Positions 44,894-53,055 of a stretch of DNA of 64,000 bases are shown in pieces. The stretch spans positions 310,001 through 374,000 of the forward strand of contig NZ_CP011339.1 of the NCBI RefSeq assembly GCF_001264245.1. Reading direction: 5' to 3'. Positions within the stretch are counted from its first letter, which is position 1; every line of letters begins with the position of its first letter. Source of the DNA: Microcystis panniformis FACHB-1757. Its GTDB lineage: Bacteria > Cyanobacteriota > Cyanobacteriia > Cyanobacteriales > Microcystaceae. A model generated the notes under the pieces. The model was not told the DNA's origin. It saw only the letters and a program-made list of their open reading frames with translations, and made no database searches. The translations under genes and the position numbers were made by a program.

Positions 44894-45121
44894 TTAAATA
44901 TCCTCTGCCGTAAAATCTCCCCACGCTTCTCGTCGGGTTTTATCGATATCTTCAGCCGAGGGAGCCTGTCCTAAATCGGCGCATATACCCCATAAAGAGG
45001 GACGGGGTTGATTAACTTCTGCCGATTCCGATGCCATTTCTGCGGTAATTTTTTCGATCAGTTGCCGTTTCTCGATTGCGGATAATTTTTCCGCCCACCG
45101 CATTAGCTCTTGTAGAGTCAT
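44894..45121 (-). CDS. Orphan antitoxin-like small protein
   Basis: This 75-residue protein from ATG 45121 has the N-terminal helix MTLQELMRWAEKLSAIEKRQ, then LIEKI, and the C-terminal segment LWGICADLGQAPSAEDIDKT followed by RREAWGDF. This architecture is common in small cyanobacterial antitoxins that precede PIN toxins. No toxin gene follows it; the next sequence is a repeat, so it appears orphaned. A longer upstream reading to 45361 is not supported. Confidence 0.55.
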   Translation of the reverse strand: MTLQELMRWAEKLSAIEKRQLIEKITAEMASESAEVNQPRPSLWGICADLGQAPSAEDIDKTRREAWGDFTAEDI

Positions 45122-45235
45122 ATTTCTATCGCTTACCGCATAAAGGAGTACCTTCATAAGTTTTAACATAAAGAGAAGATAAAACGCTTCCCCTTTGACA
45201 ATCCCGACGCTAAAATATGGAAAAAACCCTCTAGA

Positions 45236-45282
45236 AAAAACCGCAGGTTGGGTTACTGTTACTCCTAACCCACCGCATCCAA
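45236..45282. repeat. 47-bp hairpin repeat, copy 2
   Basis: Second copy of 44713-44759 with the same ACCGCAGGTTGGGTTAC left arm and CTAACCCACCGCATCCAA right arm. Confidence 0.75.
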
Positions 45283-45330
45283 GATCGAAAACAGAACCAA
45301 CTAAATCCCGATCATTCAGGCAAGGTAAAG

Positions 45331-45870
45331 ATGAAAAAACTCTACCCAATAATAACCGCAACTAGCCTAGTTTTTATCGCCTCTCTTGCTGGCTATCATC
45401 TACCAGCCACCGGCGATCAATCTCCCGTCAAGAAAATCCCCGTATTCATACCAGATGATACAAATGTATATTTAAAAAATGGCACTTCTCTATCCGGGAG
45501 ATTAATCAAGTTCGATTCCCAAGCAAAAACGATCGCTTTAGGGAGAGATTCAAAAACAAAAGAAGTGGCAATGAAAGAGATCAAACAGATAGAGTTTCAA
45601 GGGAAGGTTATTATCAAAAGCGGAAGGCTTGTTATTCGTGGGGAAGAGAAATCAAGCAATCCAAAAGAGAATAGAAAACGCTGGCAGGAACCCCTACAGA
45701 ACTTCAAAATTATTGATGTTAATCAAGGAAAAGCAGAAGTAACTTTAACCTCGCTAGATCCTCTAGAAATAATAGGGATCGAGGGGGTGGCGAGTAACAG
45801 TTCCTACGTTGTTGAGGAAATTAAATTCAACCCCTCGGACAAAATTGAGATTCAAGTAAACCCCCATTAA
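45331..45870 (+). CDS. Secreted hypothetical protein
   Basis: This 179-residue protein has a signal peptide (MKKLYPIITATSLVFIASLA). The mature part contains a small beta-barrel-like segment, TNVYLKNGTSLSGRLIKFDS, then KEVAMKEIKQIEFQG, which resembles an Sm-like/SH3-like 'KDG...G.l..' fold. A second beta region follows a charged linker. Its function is unknown. It is not clearly linked to its neighbours and could be a stand-alone gene; AGGTAAAG lies just upstream of ATG 45331. Confidence 0.6.
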   Translation: MKKLYPIITATSLVFIASLAGYHLPATGDQSPVKKIPVFIPDDTNVYLKNGTSLSGRLIKFDSQAKTIALGRDSKTKEVAMKEIKQIEFQGKVIIKSGRLVIRGEEKSSNPKENRKRWQEPLQNFKIIDVNQGKAEVTLTSLDPLEIIGIEGVASNSSYVVEEIKFNPSDKIEIQVNPH

Positions 45871-45895
45871 AATTCACAAAAAATAGGTCTATTTT

Positions 45896-46261
45896 TTAGG
45901 CAATTAAAGAAGACTTTAAATGGGAAAGTTGGCTGATGTATTGTTCGATCATTTTTGGTGATAGTGGATCGTTTAAGGTCGGGTTAGCGAGGTCAAAGAT
46001 GATGTCATTGATGAGATTTTCCTCATCTGTTTTATAGGCGATATCTTCTCTGCATTCGATGGCATCGGCCCAGTTTTCTAGGTCGGTGGCAGATAGAGCG
46101 TTATTGAGATAGCGATCGAGAATATCGATCAGATGCTCTTTTTTTAGGGTGATAATTGCTTCGCTACTGTCCCAAGGAAAGGTTTTTAGGATAGGGAGGA
46201 TAGTTGATAAGGGTTGGTCAAAGTTGACTAGGGCGTTGAGGTATTCTTGTCTATTTTTCAT
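45896..46261 (-). CDS. Putative immunity-type protein paired with 46258-46521
   Basis: This is a 121-residue acidic helical protein. Its core, LIDILDRYLNNALSATDLEN then WADAIECREDIAYK, and ENLINDIIFDLANPTLNDPL give it the look of small immunity or partner proteins found beside polymorphic toxin domains. I cannot name the family with certainty. Its ATG overlaps the preceding gene's stop by four bases, so the two are translated together. Confidence 0.55.
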   Translation of the reverse strand: MKNRQEYLNALVNFDQPLSTILPILKTFPWDSSEAIITLKKEHLIDILDRYLNNALSATDLENWADAIECREDIAYKTDEENLINDIIFDLANPTLNDPLSPKMIEQYISQLSHLKSSLIA

Positions 46262-46521
46262 GGGTATTTTTGTTTGATGTGAACAATAGAACCGTTGGGG
46301 GCGTAGGTTGTTTTGGTGTAAAAGAGAGTGATTCCTTCCGCATCAATTTGTTTTTCGTAGGTTGCATAGGAACCGGAAATATTTTTGGCAGGAACGTCCG
46401 ATTGAAATGCTTTGCCACCGTTGGGAAGATTATAGATCCGAATTGGGGTAGCATGACGGGGAAGGCGTTTTTGAAAGCGGTTGAGGTTGTCTAGTTGGGC
46501 TGGGGTTAAAGATGTCACCAT
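46258..46521 (-). CDS. Putative small toxin domain, partner of 45896-46261
   Basis: This 87-residue protein has the core RIYNLPNGGKAFQSDVPAKN, YATYEKQIDAEGITLFYTKT and NGSIVHIKQKYP. That pattern resembles a domain seen at the C-terminus of large polymorphic toxins (RHS/filamentous haemagglutinin type). Here it stands alone without a delivery domain. The basic, beta-rich toxin-like protein followed by an overlapping acidic gene is a toxin/immunity layout. No catalytic residues can be assigned by eye. Confidence 0.5.
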   Translation of the reverse strand: MVTSLTPAQLDNLNRFQKRLPRHATPIRIYNLPNGGKAFQSDVPAKNISGSYATYEKQIDAEGITLFYTKTTYAPNGSIVHIKQKYP

Positions 46522-46559
46522 ATAGTAATTATAATCTTTATTGCCTTGGCGGTTGCTAT

Positions 46560-46811
46560 ATGAAAATAGACTATGATCGAGCCGCTAATGCCGCTTATAT
46601 TCGTCGTTTTGAGGGAAAGGTTATTGATTCTGAGGAAGTAGCGCTGGGGATTATCTATGATTACGATGAGACGGATAGGATTGTAGGGATTGAGATTTTA
46701 GGAGTCAAACAGAGAACGGCCGAACAATTCAAAAATATTGATTTTCCGTTGGAAGAGAGTGAAAAACAAGAGATTAGACAATGGTTCGGAAAGTTAATAC
46801 TAAATTGTTAA
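46560..46811 (+). CDS. DUF2283-family protein
   Basis: This 83-residue protein has the DUF2283 signature MKIDYDRAANAAYIRRFEGK, then SEEVALGIIYDYDETDRIVG and IEILGVKQR. Members are often encoded next to toxin (DUF4258/RelE-like) genes and are suspected antitoxins. ATG 46560 is used rather than the longer upstream frame, because the family begins here. No partner toxin adjoins it directly. Confidence 0.78.
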   Translation: MKIDYDRAANAAYIRRFEGKVIDSEEVALGIIYDYDETDRIVGIEILGVKQRTAEQFKNIDFPLEESEKQEIRQWFGKLILNC

Positions 46812-46877
46812 GTGATGTGAGAAATTCAGGAAATATGGGAGGTGCTATAATTGACACATTTACTCAGTCAAAAAACG

Positions 46878-47102
46878 ATGATTAAGTTAAAAGTCACAAC
46901 GGTAGGGAACTCTATGGGGGTGATTTTCCCGAAAGAGTTGGTGGAGAAGCTGCGCCTTAGTAAAGGCGATATGCTCTACGTCTTGGAAACGCCGAATGGC
47001 TTTGAGCTTACACCCTACGACCCCGAATTTGTCCAGCAAATGGAAGTGGCGGAGGAAGTGATGCGCGAAGACTGGAATGTTTTGAGAAAGCTGGCAACTT
47101 AG
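46878..47102 (+). CDS. AbrB/MazE-family antitoxin
   Basis: This 74-residue protein has the swapped-hairpin AbrB fold: MIKLKVTTVGNSMGVIFPKE, then LVEKLRLSKGDMLYVLE. The C-terminal segment (YDPEFVQQMEVAEEVMREDW) is typical of antitoxins that pair with Doc/Fic toxins. It is followed four bases later by a truncated doc. ATG 46878 is preferred over TTG 46851. Confidence 0.82.
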   Translation: MIKLKVTTVGNSMGVIFPKELVEKLRLSKGDMLYVLETPNGFELTPYDPEFVQQMEVAEEVMREDWNVLRKLAT

Positions 47103-47106
47103 GCTC

Positions 47107-47322
47107 ATGAACCAGCTAATCTGGATAGCTGATGGGGTAGCTCTCGCGATTCATCACCGCCAAATAGCCGAGCATGGTGGATTAGAGGGTATTCGAGATG
47201 AGGGGTTGCTAGAAAGCGCACTTTCCCGACCGCAAAATCTTCTGGCTTATTCTGAGTCGCCTCCTGACATGGCTTCTTTGGCAGCAGCCTACGCTTACCC
47301 AGGGAACAACAAGAGATGTTAA
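47107..47322 (+). pseudogene. Doc (Fic-family) toxin, 3'-truncated
   Basis: The open frame has the Doc N-terminus IWIADGVALAIHHRQIAEHG, the GLEGIRDEGLLESALSRPQN segment and MASLAAAYAY. It then breaks before the Fic catalytic motif HPFxDGNKR that should follow, ending PGNNKRC. So the kinase/AMP-transferase centre is lost. Around 47293 the sequence passes into another toxin remnant. The AbrB antitoxin upstream is intact. Confidence 0.78.
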
Positions 47323-47467
47323 TCGAGTCAGGGGAGAATATCAGGAATTGAGAGCCTGTTCCTGTAGTTATGATTTCCGCATCATTTTCTATTTAGAACG
47401 AGACGAAAAAACTCAAACAGATAGGATAGTTTTGATTAACATTGGAACTCATGATGAGGTGTATTAA
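47293..47467 (+). pseudogene. RelE/ParE-type toxin C-terminal remnant
   Basis: In a frame different from doc, RDVNRVRGEYQELRACSCSY continues with DFRIIFYLERDEKTQTDRIV and ends INIGTHDEVY at 47467. The RIIFYL strand and IGTHDEVY ending are typical of RelE/ParE-superfamily toxins. The 5' half is missing, so a deletion probably joined doc to a relE gene. Confidence 0.6.
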
Positions 47468-47492
47468 CTAATAACTGATAGCGGAAATAACT

Positions 47493-50400
47493 ATGAATCC
47501 CAAATTTTACGCCTTACTTACTCTTTCTCTGGTGGCTACCGTCACCCTACCAGTTGTTAACGGGAAACTCTCCTCTCTCATCCCTGCGGTAATAGCGCAA
47601 AATACGGATGGGAGGAAAGCAGAAGCGGATCAACTTTTGCAATTATGTCGCCAGAATCTTGATAATAATCAAGTAAAATTGGCGATTCAATCCTGTCAAC
47701 AGGCGGTGATAGCCTACCGGCAAATTAAAGACCTTTCAGGAGAAGCTAAATCTACCGCTAATTTAGGCAATGCCTATGTTAACGACGGTCAATACCGTCA
47801 AGCTATTTCTGTTTTAGAAAATGCGGTTAAAATAGCACAAGAGTCAAAAGAACGTCGTGTAGAAGCCCTCGCCTTTTTATATCTCGGTGGGGCTTACTAT
47901 GAGTTAGGAGAATTTAAGGAGAGCATAGAATTTTTTCAGCAGACTTTAATAATCGCAAAAGAAATTAAGGATGCTGATTTAGAAAAAATTGCTGAAAAAA
48001 TCATGGAAGCAGAAAAACAGCGAAAAGAAGCGGATAGGCTTTTACAGCAAGGCGCTCAACAATATGAAATAAGTCAGTTTCGAGAAGCCTTGCAATCGTG
48101 GGAAAAAGCCTTACAAATTTATCAAGAAATCAAAAATCGTCAGGGAGAAGCGGCTTCTTTAGACAATTTAGGAAGTGCTTATCTTTCCCTCGGACAATAT
48201 CAAAAAGCGATCGATCTCCACGAAAAGTCTTTAGTCATTAACAGGGAGATAGTTAATCGCCAAGGAGAAGCCAATTCTTTAAACAATTTAGGAAACGCTT
48301 ACCAATCGCGTGGAGAGTATCAAACAGCGATCGAGTACCATCAACAGTCTTTAGACATCACGAGAGAGTTAGATGATCGTTCTGGGGAAGCCAAGGTTTT
48401 AAACAATTTAGGAAACGCTTACCAATCGCGTGGAGAGTATCAAACAGCGATCAATTACCACCAGCAGTCTTTAGCCATCACGAGGGAGTTAGATGATCGT
48501 TCTGGGGAAGCCAAGGCTTTAAACAATTTAGGAGTTGATTACCGCTTACTAGGACAGTACCAAAAAGCTATCAATTACCACCAGCAGTCTTTAGAAATCG
48601 CTGAGAAAATCGGCGATCTAAAAGTGCAAGCCGATTCTTTAGGCAATTTAGGAAACGTTTACCAATCCCTCGGACAATACCAAAAAGCGATCGATTACCA
48701 CCAGCAGTCTTTAGAAATCGCTGAGAAAATAGGCGATCAAGGAAGTAAAGCCAGATCTTTAGGCAATTTAGGAAACGCTTACCAATCGCGTGGAGAGTAT
48801 CAAAAAGCGATCGATCTCTACGAAAAGTCTTTAGTCATCACGAGGGACATAGGCCTTCGGCAAGAGGAAGGGTCTTTTTTAAACAATTTAGGAGTTGCTC
48901 ACTACTTCCTCGGAGAGTACGAAAAAGCGATCGATTACCTTAAACAGACTTTAGACATTGCGAAGAAAATAGGCGATCTAAAAGGGGAAGCTAATTCTTT
49001 AAATAATTTAGGAGTTGCTTATCAAAAGATAAATCAACCCGCAGAAGCGATCAAGAATTTGGAAGAGTCCCTCAACATTATCCTCAAGATACGGGGAGAT
49101 ATTTCGAGGGAAAATATTGCAGGTCAAAATCGAAAATCGTTTTTAGCCTCTAACGAAAGAACCGTTATCACTCTCGCCGAAGTCCTAATCCAACAAAACC
49201 AACCCGAAAAAGCTTTTGAATGGCTAAACCTCGCCACTACCGCCGATCTCGCCGATTACAATCGCCTGATTAATGCCAAAGTTGCCGATCCCGATGCACA
49301 AAAAGCACTTGATAACTGGAACACCGACAATCAACAACTCGAAGGAATGCGCCGACAACTACAGGATAAATTCTCTGAAGAACTGGCACAACAGATCCGA
49401 CAATTCGAGGAAAAAGTGTATAAAAATGCGGAAACTATCGGAGATAAATATCCTGAAATTGCTGAACTTTTTGAAACCAAACCCACTGACATCGCCCAAC
49501 TCCAGAAAAATATCGCTCCTGATACCCTCGTCATTCAACCCGTTCCCCTCCGCGATAAAGTCGCCCTATTTCTCGTTACTAGAGAAAAATTAATCGTTAT
49601 TCAGAGCGATGCAAAACGCGAGGAATTGAATAAACTCGTCAGCGAATACCGTCCCCAATTAGCCAATGCTAAAAATAGCGATGTGTACGATACCGGTGGC
49701 AAACTCTACGAGATTTTAATCCGTCCCATTGAATCACAAATCGCCACCAGTTCCCCGAAAAATATCGCTATTATCGCCACTGGACAACTGCGCTATATTC
49801 CCTTTGAAACCCTCTACGATGAGAAAAATGAGCAAGTTCTCCTAGAAAAATATCCAATTTATTATTTAACTCGTATCTCGACCTCTTCTCTTGCTACTCA
49901 AAAAACGAAAACAGATCGCTCCACTCTCAAAGCCTTAGCTCTAGCTAATCCCAAACCTTTTCTATTTGACACGGAGAAAAAAGAAAAAGTTGATCTTAAA
50001 GGCACAGAAATAGAAGCAGAAACTATCAGCAAAATCTTTCCGGGAAGTGAAAATATCTCGGTACAAACGCAACTCTAGATATATTCAAAAAACAAGCCTT
50101 TCGCTTCTCGATTTTACACTTAGGAACTCATGGCTGTTTTAAGCGTGCTGGCTGTCCTAATTTGGATATGCAAGCTAATACTATTCTTTTCGCCAATAAA
50201 GAGCAATATAACATCGCTGATGCCGCATTATTAGGCTTAAAAAATACCGAATTAATTACCCTGAGTGCTTGTCAAACCGCCAAGGAAGCCAACGCAGACG
50301 GACAGGAAATATCAGGACTTGCTTACGTCCTAGAAAGAGCCGGTGCTAAATCAGTAATTGCCAGTCTTTGGGATGCTGAAGATAATACCAGTGCCGAAAT

Positions 50401-50533
50401 TATGACCCAATTTTATCAAAATCTCAAGAATGGCATGACTAAAAGTGAAGCCATGCGACAGGCCAAACTGAGTCAAATTAAAAGCCATCCTTATTTTTGG
50501 TCGCCCTTTATTTTGATTGGGGCTGCTAATTAA
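47493..50533 (+). pseudogene. TPR-CHAT protein, frameshifted near the CHAT active site
   Basis: The first frame (47493-50078) has a signal-peptide-like N-terminus, about eight TPR units (for example SLGNLGNAYQSRGEYQKAID) and the start of a CHAT caspase-like domain (LRYIPFETLYDEK). The second frame supplies the catalytic His in FSILHLGTHGCF and Cys in ITLSACQTAKEA, then ends RAGAKSVIASLWDAEDNTSA to 50533. The frames can be joined near 50065-50090. CHAT domains are cysteine peptidases used in regulation, programmed death and RNA-guided defence in other proteins; the role here is not known. The repeats are highly similar at DNA level (48280-48540). Confidence 0.8.
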
Positions 50534-50650
50534 GTAGGTAGGCACAATTATTTGTAGGATGGGTTAGCGGTAGCGTAACCCATGCGGGCGTTGGGTTTCA
50601 TGCTTCAACCCAACCTACGTTCATTTTATATTTAATTCCACCCACCCACT
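50531..50650. repeat. About 120-bp repeat with AAGTAGG ends, copy B
   Basis: Nearly identical to 40456-40578, running from TAAGTAGGTAGGCACAATTA to CCACCCACTTA. It overlaps the stop codon region of the CHAT gene and is immediately followed by a MITE at 50651. Confidence 0.85.
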
Positions 50651-50864
50651 TAGGGTTTGCTGAAAAAGTACGGGCGAAGCATTCGGATAGAAAATCTACG
50701 GTTTCACCGATAGGTTATTGCCCGAATGCTTCGCCCCTACAGGAGGCGGGCCGATGAAGACGCAAGGTTTTGAAGCATGATTCTCTCAAAATCTTGCACC
50801 TGTTTCGCTCGTAAAGCCACAAAACCCTTACCTTGCCTACATTTCACATTTATTCAGCAAACCC
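50651..50864. mobile_element. MITE, GGGTTTGCTGAA family, copy 3
   Basis: Ends are GGGTTTGCTGAAAAAG and TTTATTCAGCAAACCC (inverted), flanked by TA. The interior differs from copies 1 and 2 and contains its own inverted segment (GGGCGAAGCATTCGGATAG...GCCCGAATGCTTCGCCCCTA). It probably inserted at the end of copy B of the 120-bp repeat. Confidence 0.82.
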
Positions 50865-50915
50865 TAATTAAGCAGCCGATGATAACTCTCGATCGCTGAT
50901 AATCAGGATTATTTC

Positions 50916-52823
50916 CTAACTTTTAACTGCCGACATCTGCCGCATTTCTAAATACACTAATAAAGCGTTAATATCGGCGGGATTAACTCCGCCAATTCGC
51001 GAGGCTTGACCGATGGTGGCGGGTTTAATTTTTGTTAATTTTTCCCTGGATTCCATTGACAAAGTTTCGATTTTCATGTAGTCAATATCGGGGGATAAAT
51101 GACGGTTACTGTGGCGACTAATTTGGTCAATTTGATTTTGTTGTCGCTTCAAATAACCGGAATATTTAATCTCAATTTCTACCCCTTCTCTTTCGGCTAA
51201 ATTTAAATCAGGATTACCTAAACCATAGCGATCAAGATCGAGATAATGCAAGCTAGGACGACGCAGTAAATCCGCTAAAGAGAGAGAACCTTTGATTTTT
51301 TGTTCCGTATCCTTAACGATGGCAATTGCTACCTCATCCCGTTCTTTAATTCTCGTTTCGTGTAGGCGTTCTTTTTCGGCGATAATATTAGCTTGTTTGC
51401 TCTGGAATAATTGCCAACGCCGGTCATCAATTAAACCAATTTCTCGCCCTACAGGTGTTAATCTTTGATCGGCATTATCCGATCGCAATACTAAGCGATA
51501 TTCAGAACGACTGGTTAACATTCGATAGGGTTCCCGCAGATCCTTAGTACACAAATCATCGACCAAAGTTCCTAGATAACTTTCCTCCCGGGGAAAAACA
51601 ATTAACTCTTTTCCTAAAGCAAATCTTGCCGCATTAATCCCCGCCACCAGTCCCTGGGCTGCCGCTTCTTCATAACCGGTTGTGCCGTTAATTTGTCCCG
51701 CACAAAATAACCCCTCAATCTTCTTCGTCATCAGGGTTGGATAACACTGAGTTGCTGGTAAATAATCGTATTCCACTGCATAGGCAGCCCGCAACATCAC
51801 ACAGTTTTCTAAACCGGGTAAAGTCCGCAGCATTGCTAATTGAACATTTTCCGGCAGTCCCGTTGAAAAGCCTTGGATATAAAGTTCGGGAATATCGCGC
51901 CCTTCCGGTTCAATAAAAATTTGATGACTTTCTTTATCGGCAAAACGGACGATTTTATCCTCAATACTAGGACAATAACGCGGTCCTTTGGAGTCAATAA
52001 AACCGCCATAAATGGGGGATAAATGTAAATTATCTCTGATTAATTGATGAGTTGCCGCCGTGGTGCGGGTGAGATGACAGTTCATTTGTTCTCGTTCGAT
52101 CCACACCTCCGGATCAAAACTAAACCAACGCACCTCGTCATCGGGCGGTTGCGGTTCCATGCGCGAGTAATCCACCGAACGCTTATCCACACGGGCAGGA
52201 GTGCCAGTTTTTAGGCGACCGGTCTCGAATCCGAGACGATTTAGGGTTTCTGTTAAACCCACCGCCGCAAATTCGCCCGCCCGTCCAGCTGCCATGGATT
52301 TGCCGCCGATCCAGATTTTGCCGCCTAAAAAAGTGCCAGTGGTTAAAATGACGGCTTTAGCGGCGAAACAAGTGCCGAAATAGGTTTCTACTCCTAAAAC
52401 TTGCTCATTTGCCCCTAAAATCAGGTCTGTGGCCATGGCTTCCCGAATAACCAGATTTGCCTGGGTTTCGACGATACTTTTCATCACCGCCGCGTATTCC
52501 CGTTTATCGGTTTGGGCGCGTAGGGCCCAGACTGCCGGCCCGCGAGAGGCATTAAGAACCCGTTTTTGCAGATAGGTGCGGTCGGCCATTTTGCCAATTT
52601 CGCCGCCTAAAGCGTCCACTTCGTGGGTTAATTGGGATTTAGCCGGACCACCGACGGCGGGGTTACAAGGTTGCCAAGCGATTTTATCGAGATTAAGGGT
52701 GAGGAGAAGGGTACGACAACCGAGACGGGCGCAAGCTAGGGCCGCTTCACAGCCGGAATGGCCCGCCCCGACGACGATGACATCAAATTCATCTTGAAAG
52801 TCTGCGGCTGAGGAGAAAGTCAT
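50916..52823 (-). CDS. mnmG: tRNA uridine 5-carboxymethylaminomethyl modification enzyme MnmG
   Basis: This 635-residue FAD protein (GidA) has the dinucleotide-binding FDVIVVGAGHSGCEAALACA. It also has the folate/tRNA-site segments GPAVWALRAQTDKREY and CPSIEDKIVRFADK, GYEEAAAQGLVAGINAAR and the C-terminal SRIGGVNPADINALLVYLE. With MnmE it modifies wobble U34 of certain tRNAs. Length and motifs are complete. Confidence 0.95.
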   Translation of the reverse strand: MTFSSAADFQDEFDVIVVGAGHSGCEAALACARLGCRTLLLTLNLDKIAWQPCNPAVGGPAKSQLTHEVDALGGEIGKMADRTYLQKRVLNASRGPAVWALRAQTDKREYAAVMKSIVETQANLVIREAMATDLILGANEQVLGVETYFGTCFAAKAVILTTGTFLGGKIWIGGKSMAAGRAGEFAAVGLTETLNRLGFETGRLKTGTPARVDKRSVDYSRMEPQPPDDEVRWFSFDPEVWIEREQMNCHLTRTTAATHQLIRDNLHLSPIYGGFIDSKGPRYCPSIEDKIVRFADKESHQIFIEPEGRDIPELYIQGFSTGLPENVQLAMLRTLPGLENCVMLRAAYAVEYDYLPATQCYPTLMTKKIEGLFCAGQINGTTGYEEAAAQGLVAGINAARFALGKELIVFPREESYLGTLVDDLCTKDLREPYRMLTSRSEYRLVLRSDNADQRLTPVGREIGLIDDRRWQLFQSKQANIIAEKERLHETRIKERDEVAIAIVKDTEQKIKGSLSLADLLRRPSLHYLDLDRYGLGNPDLNLAEREGVEIEIKYSGYLKRQQNQIDQISRHSNRHLSPDIDYMKIETLSMESREKLTKIKPATIGQASRIGGVNPADINALLVYLEMRQMSAVKS

Positions 52824-53055
52824 ACTCGATCGAGGGGAAAATTAATTAATCAGGCTAATATTCTAGCAATTTTTCTGAGTTTTCCTCCCAATACAATACA
52901 AGTGTACTAACTAAGTCATTGACTAACACCAAAGCGATCGCATAAATCTAAAAACAATCTATATAATTCCTATTTAACCTTGCCTTTTCAGGGCATTACT
53001 GGCTAAGTATTATAGGTGCTTATGATATCTTCACGATCGTTTAAAGATTATAATC

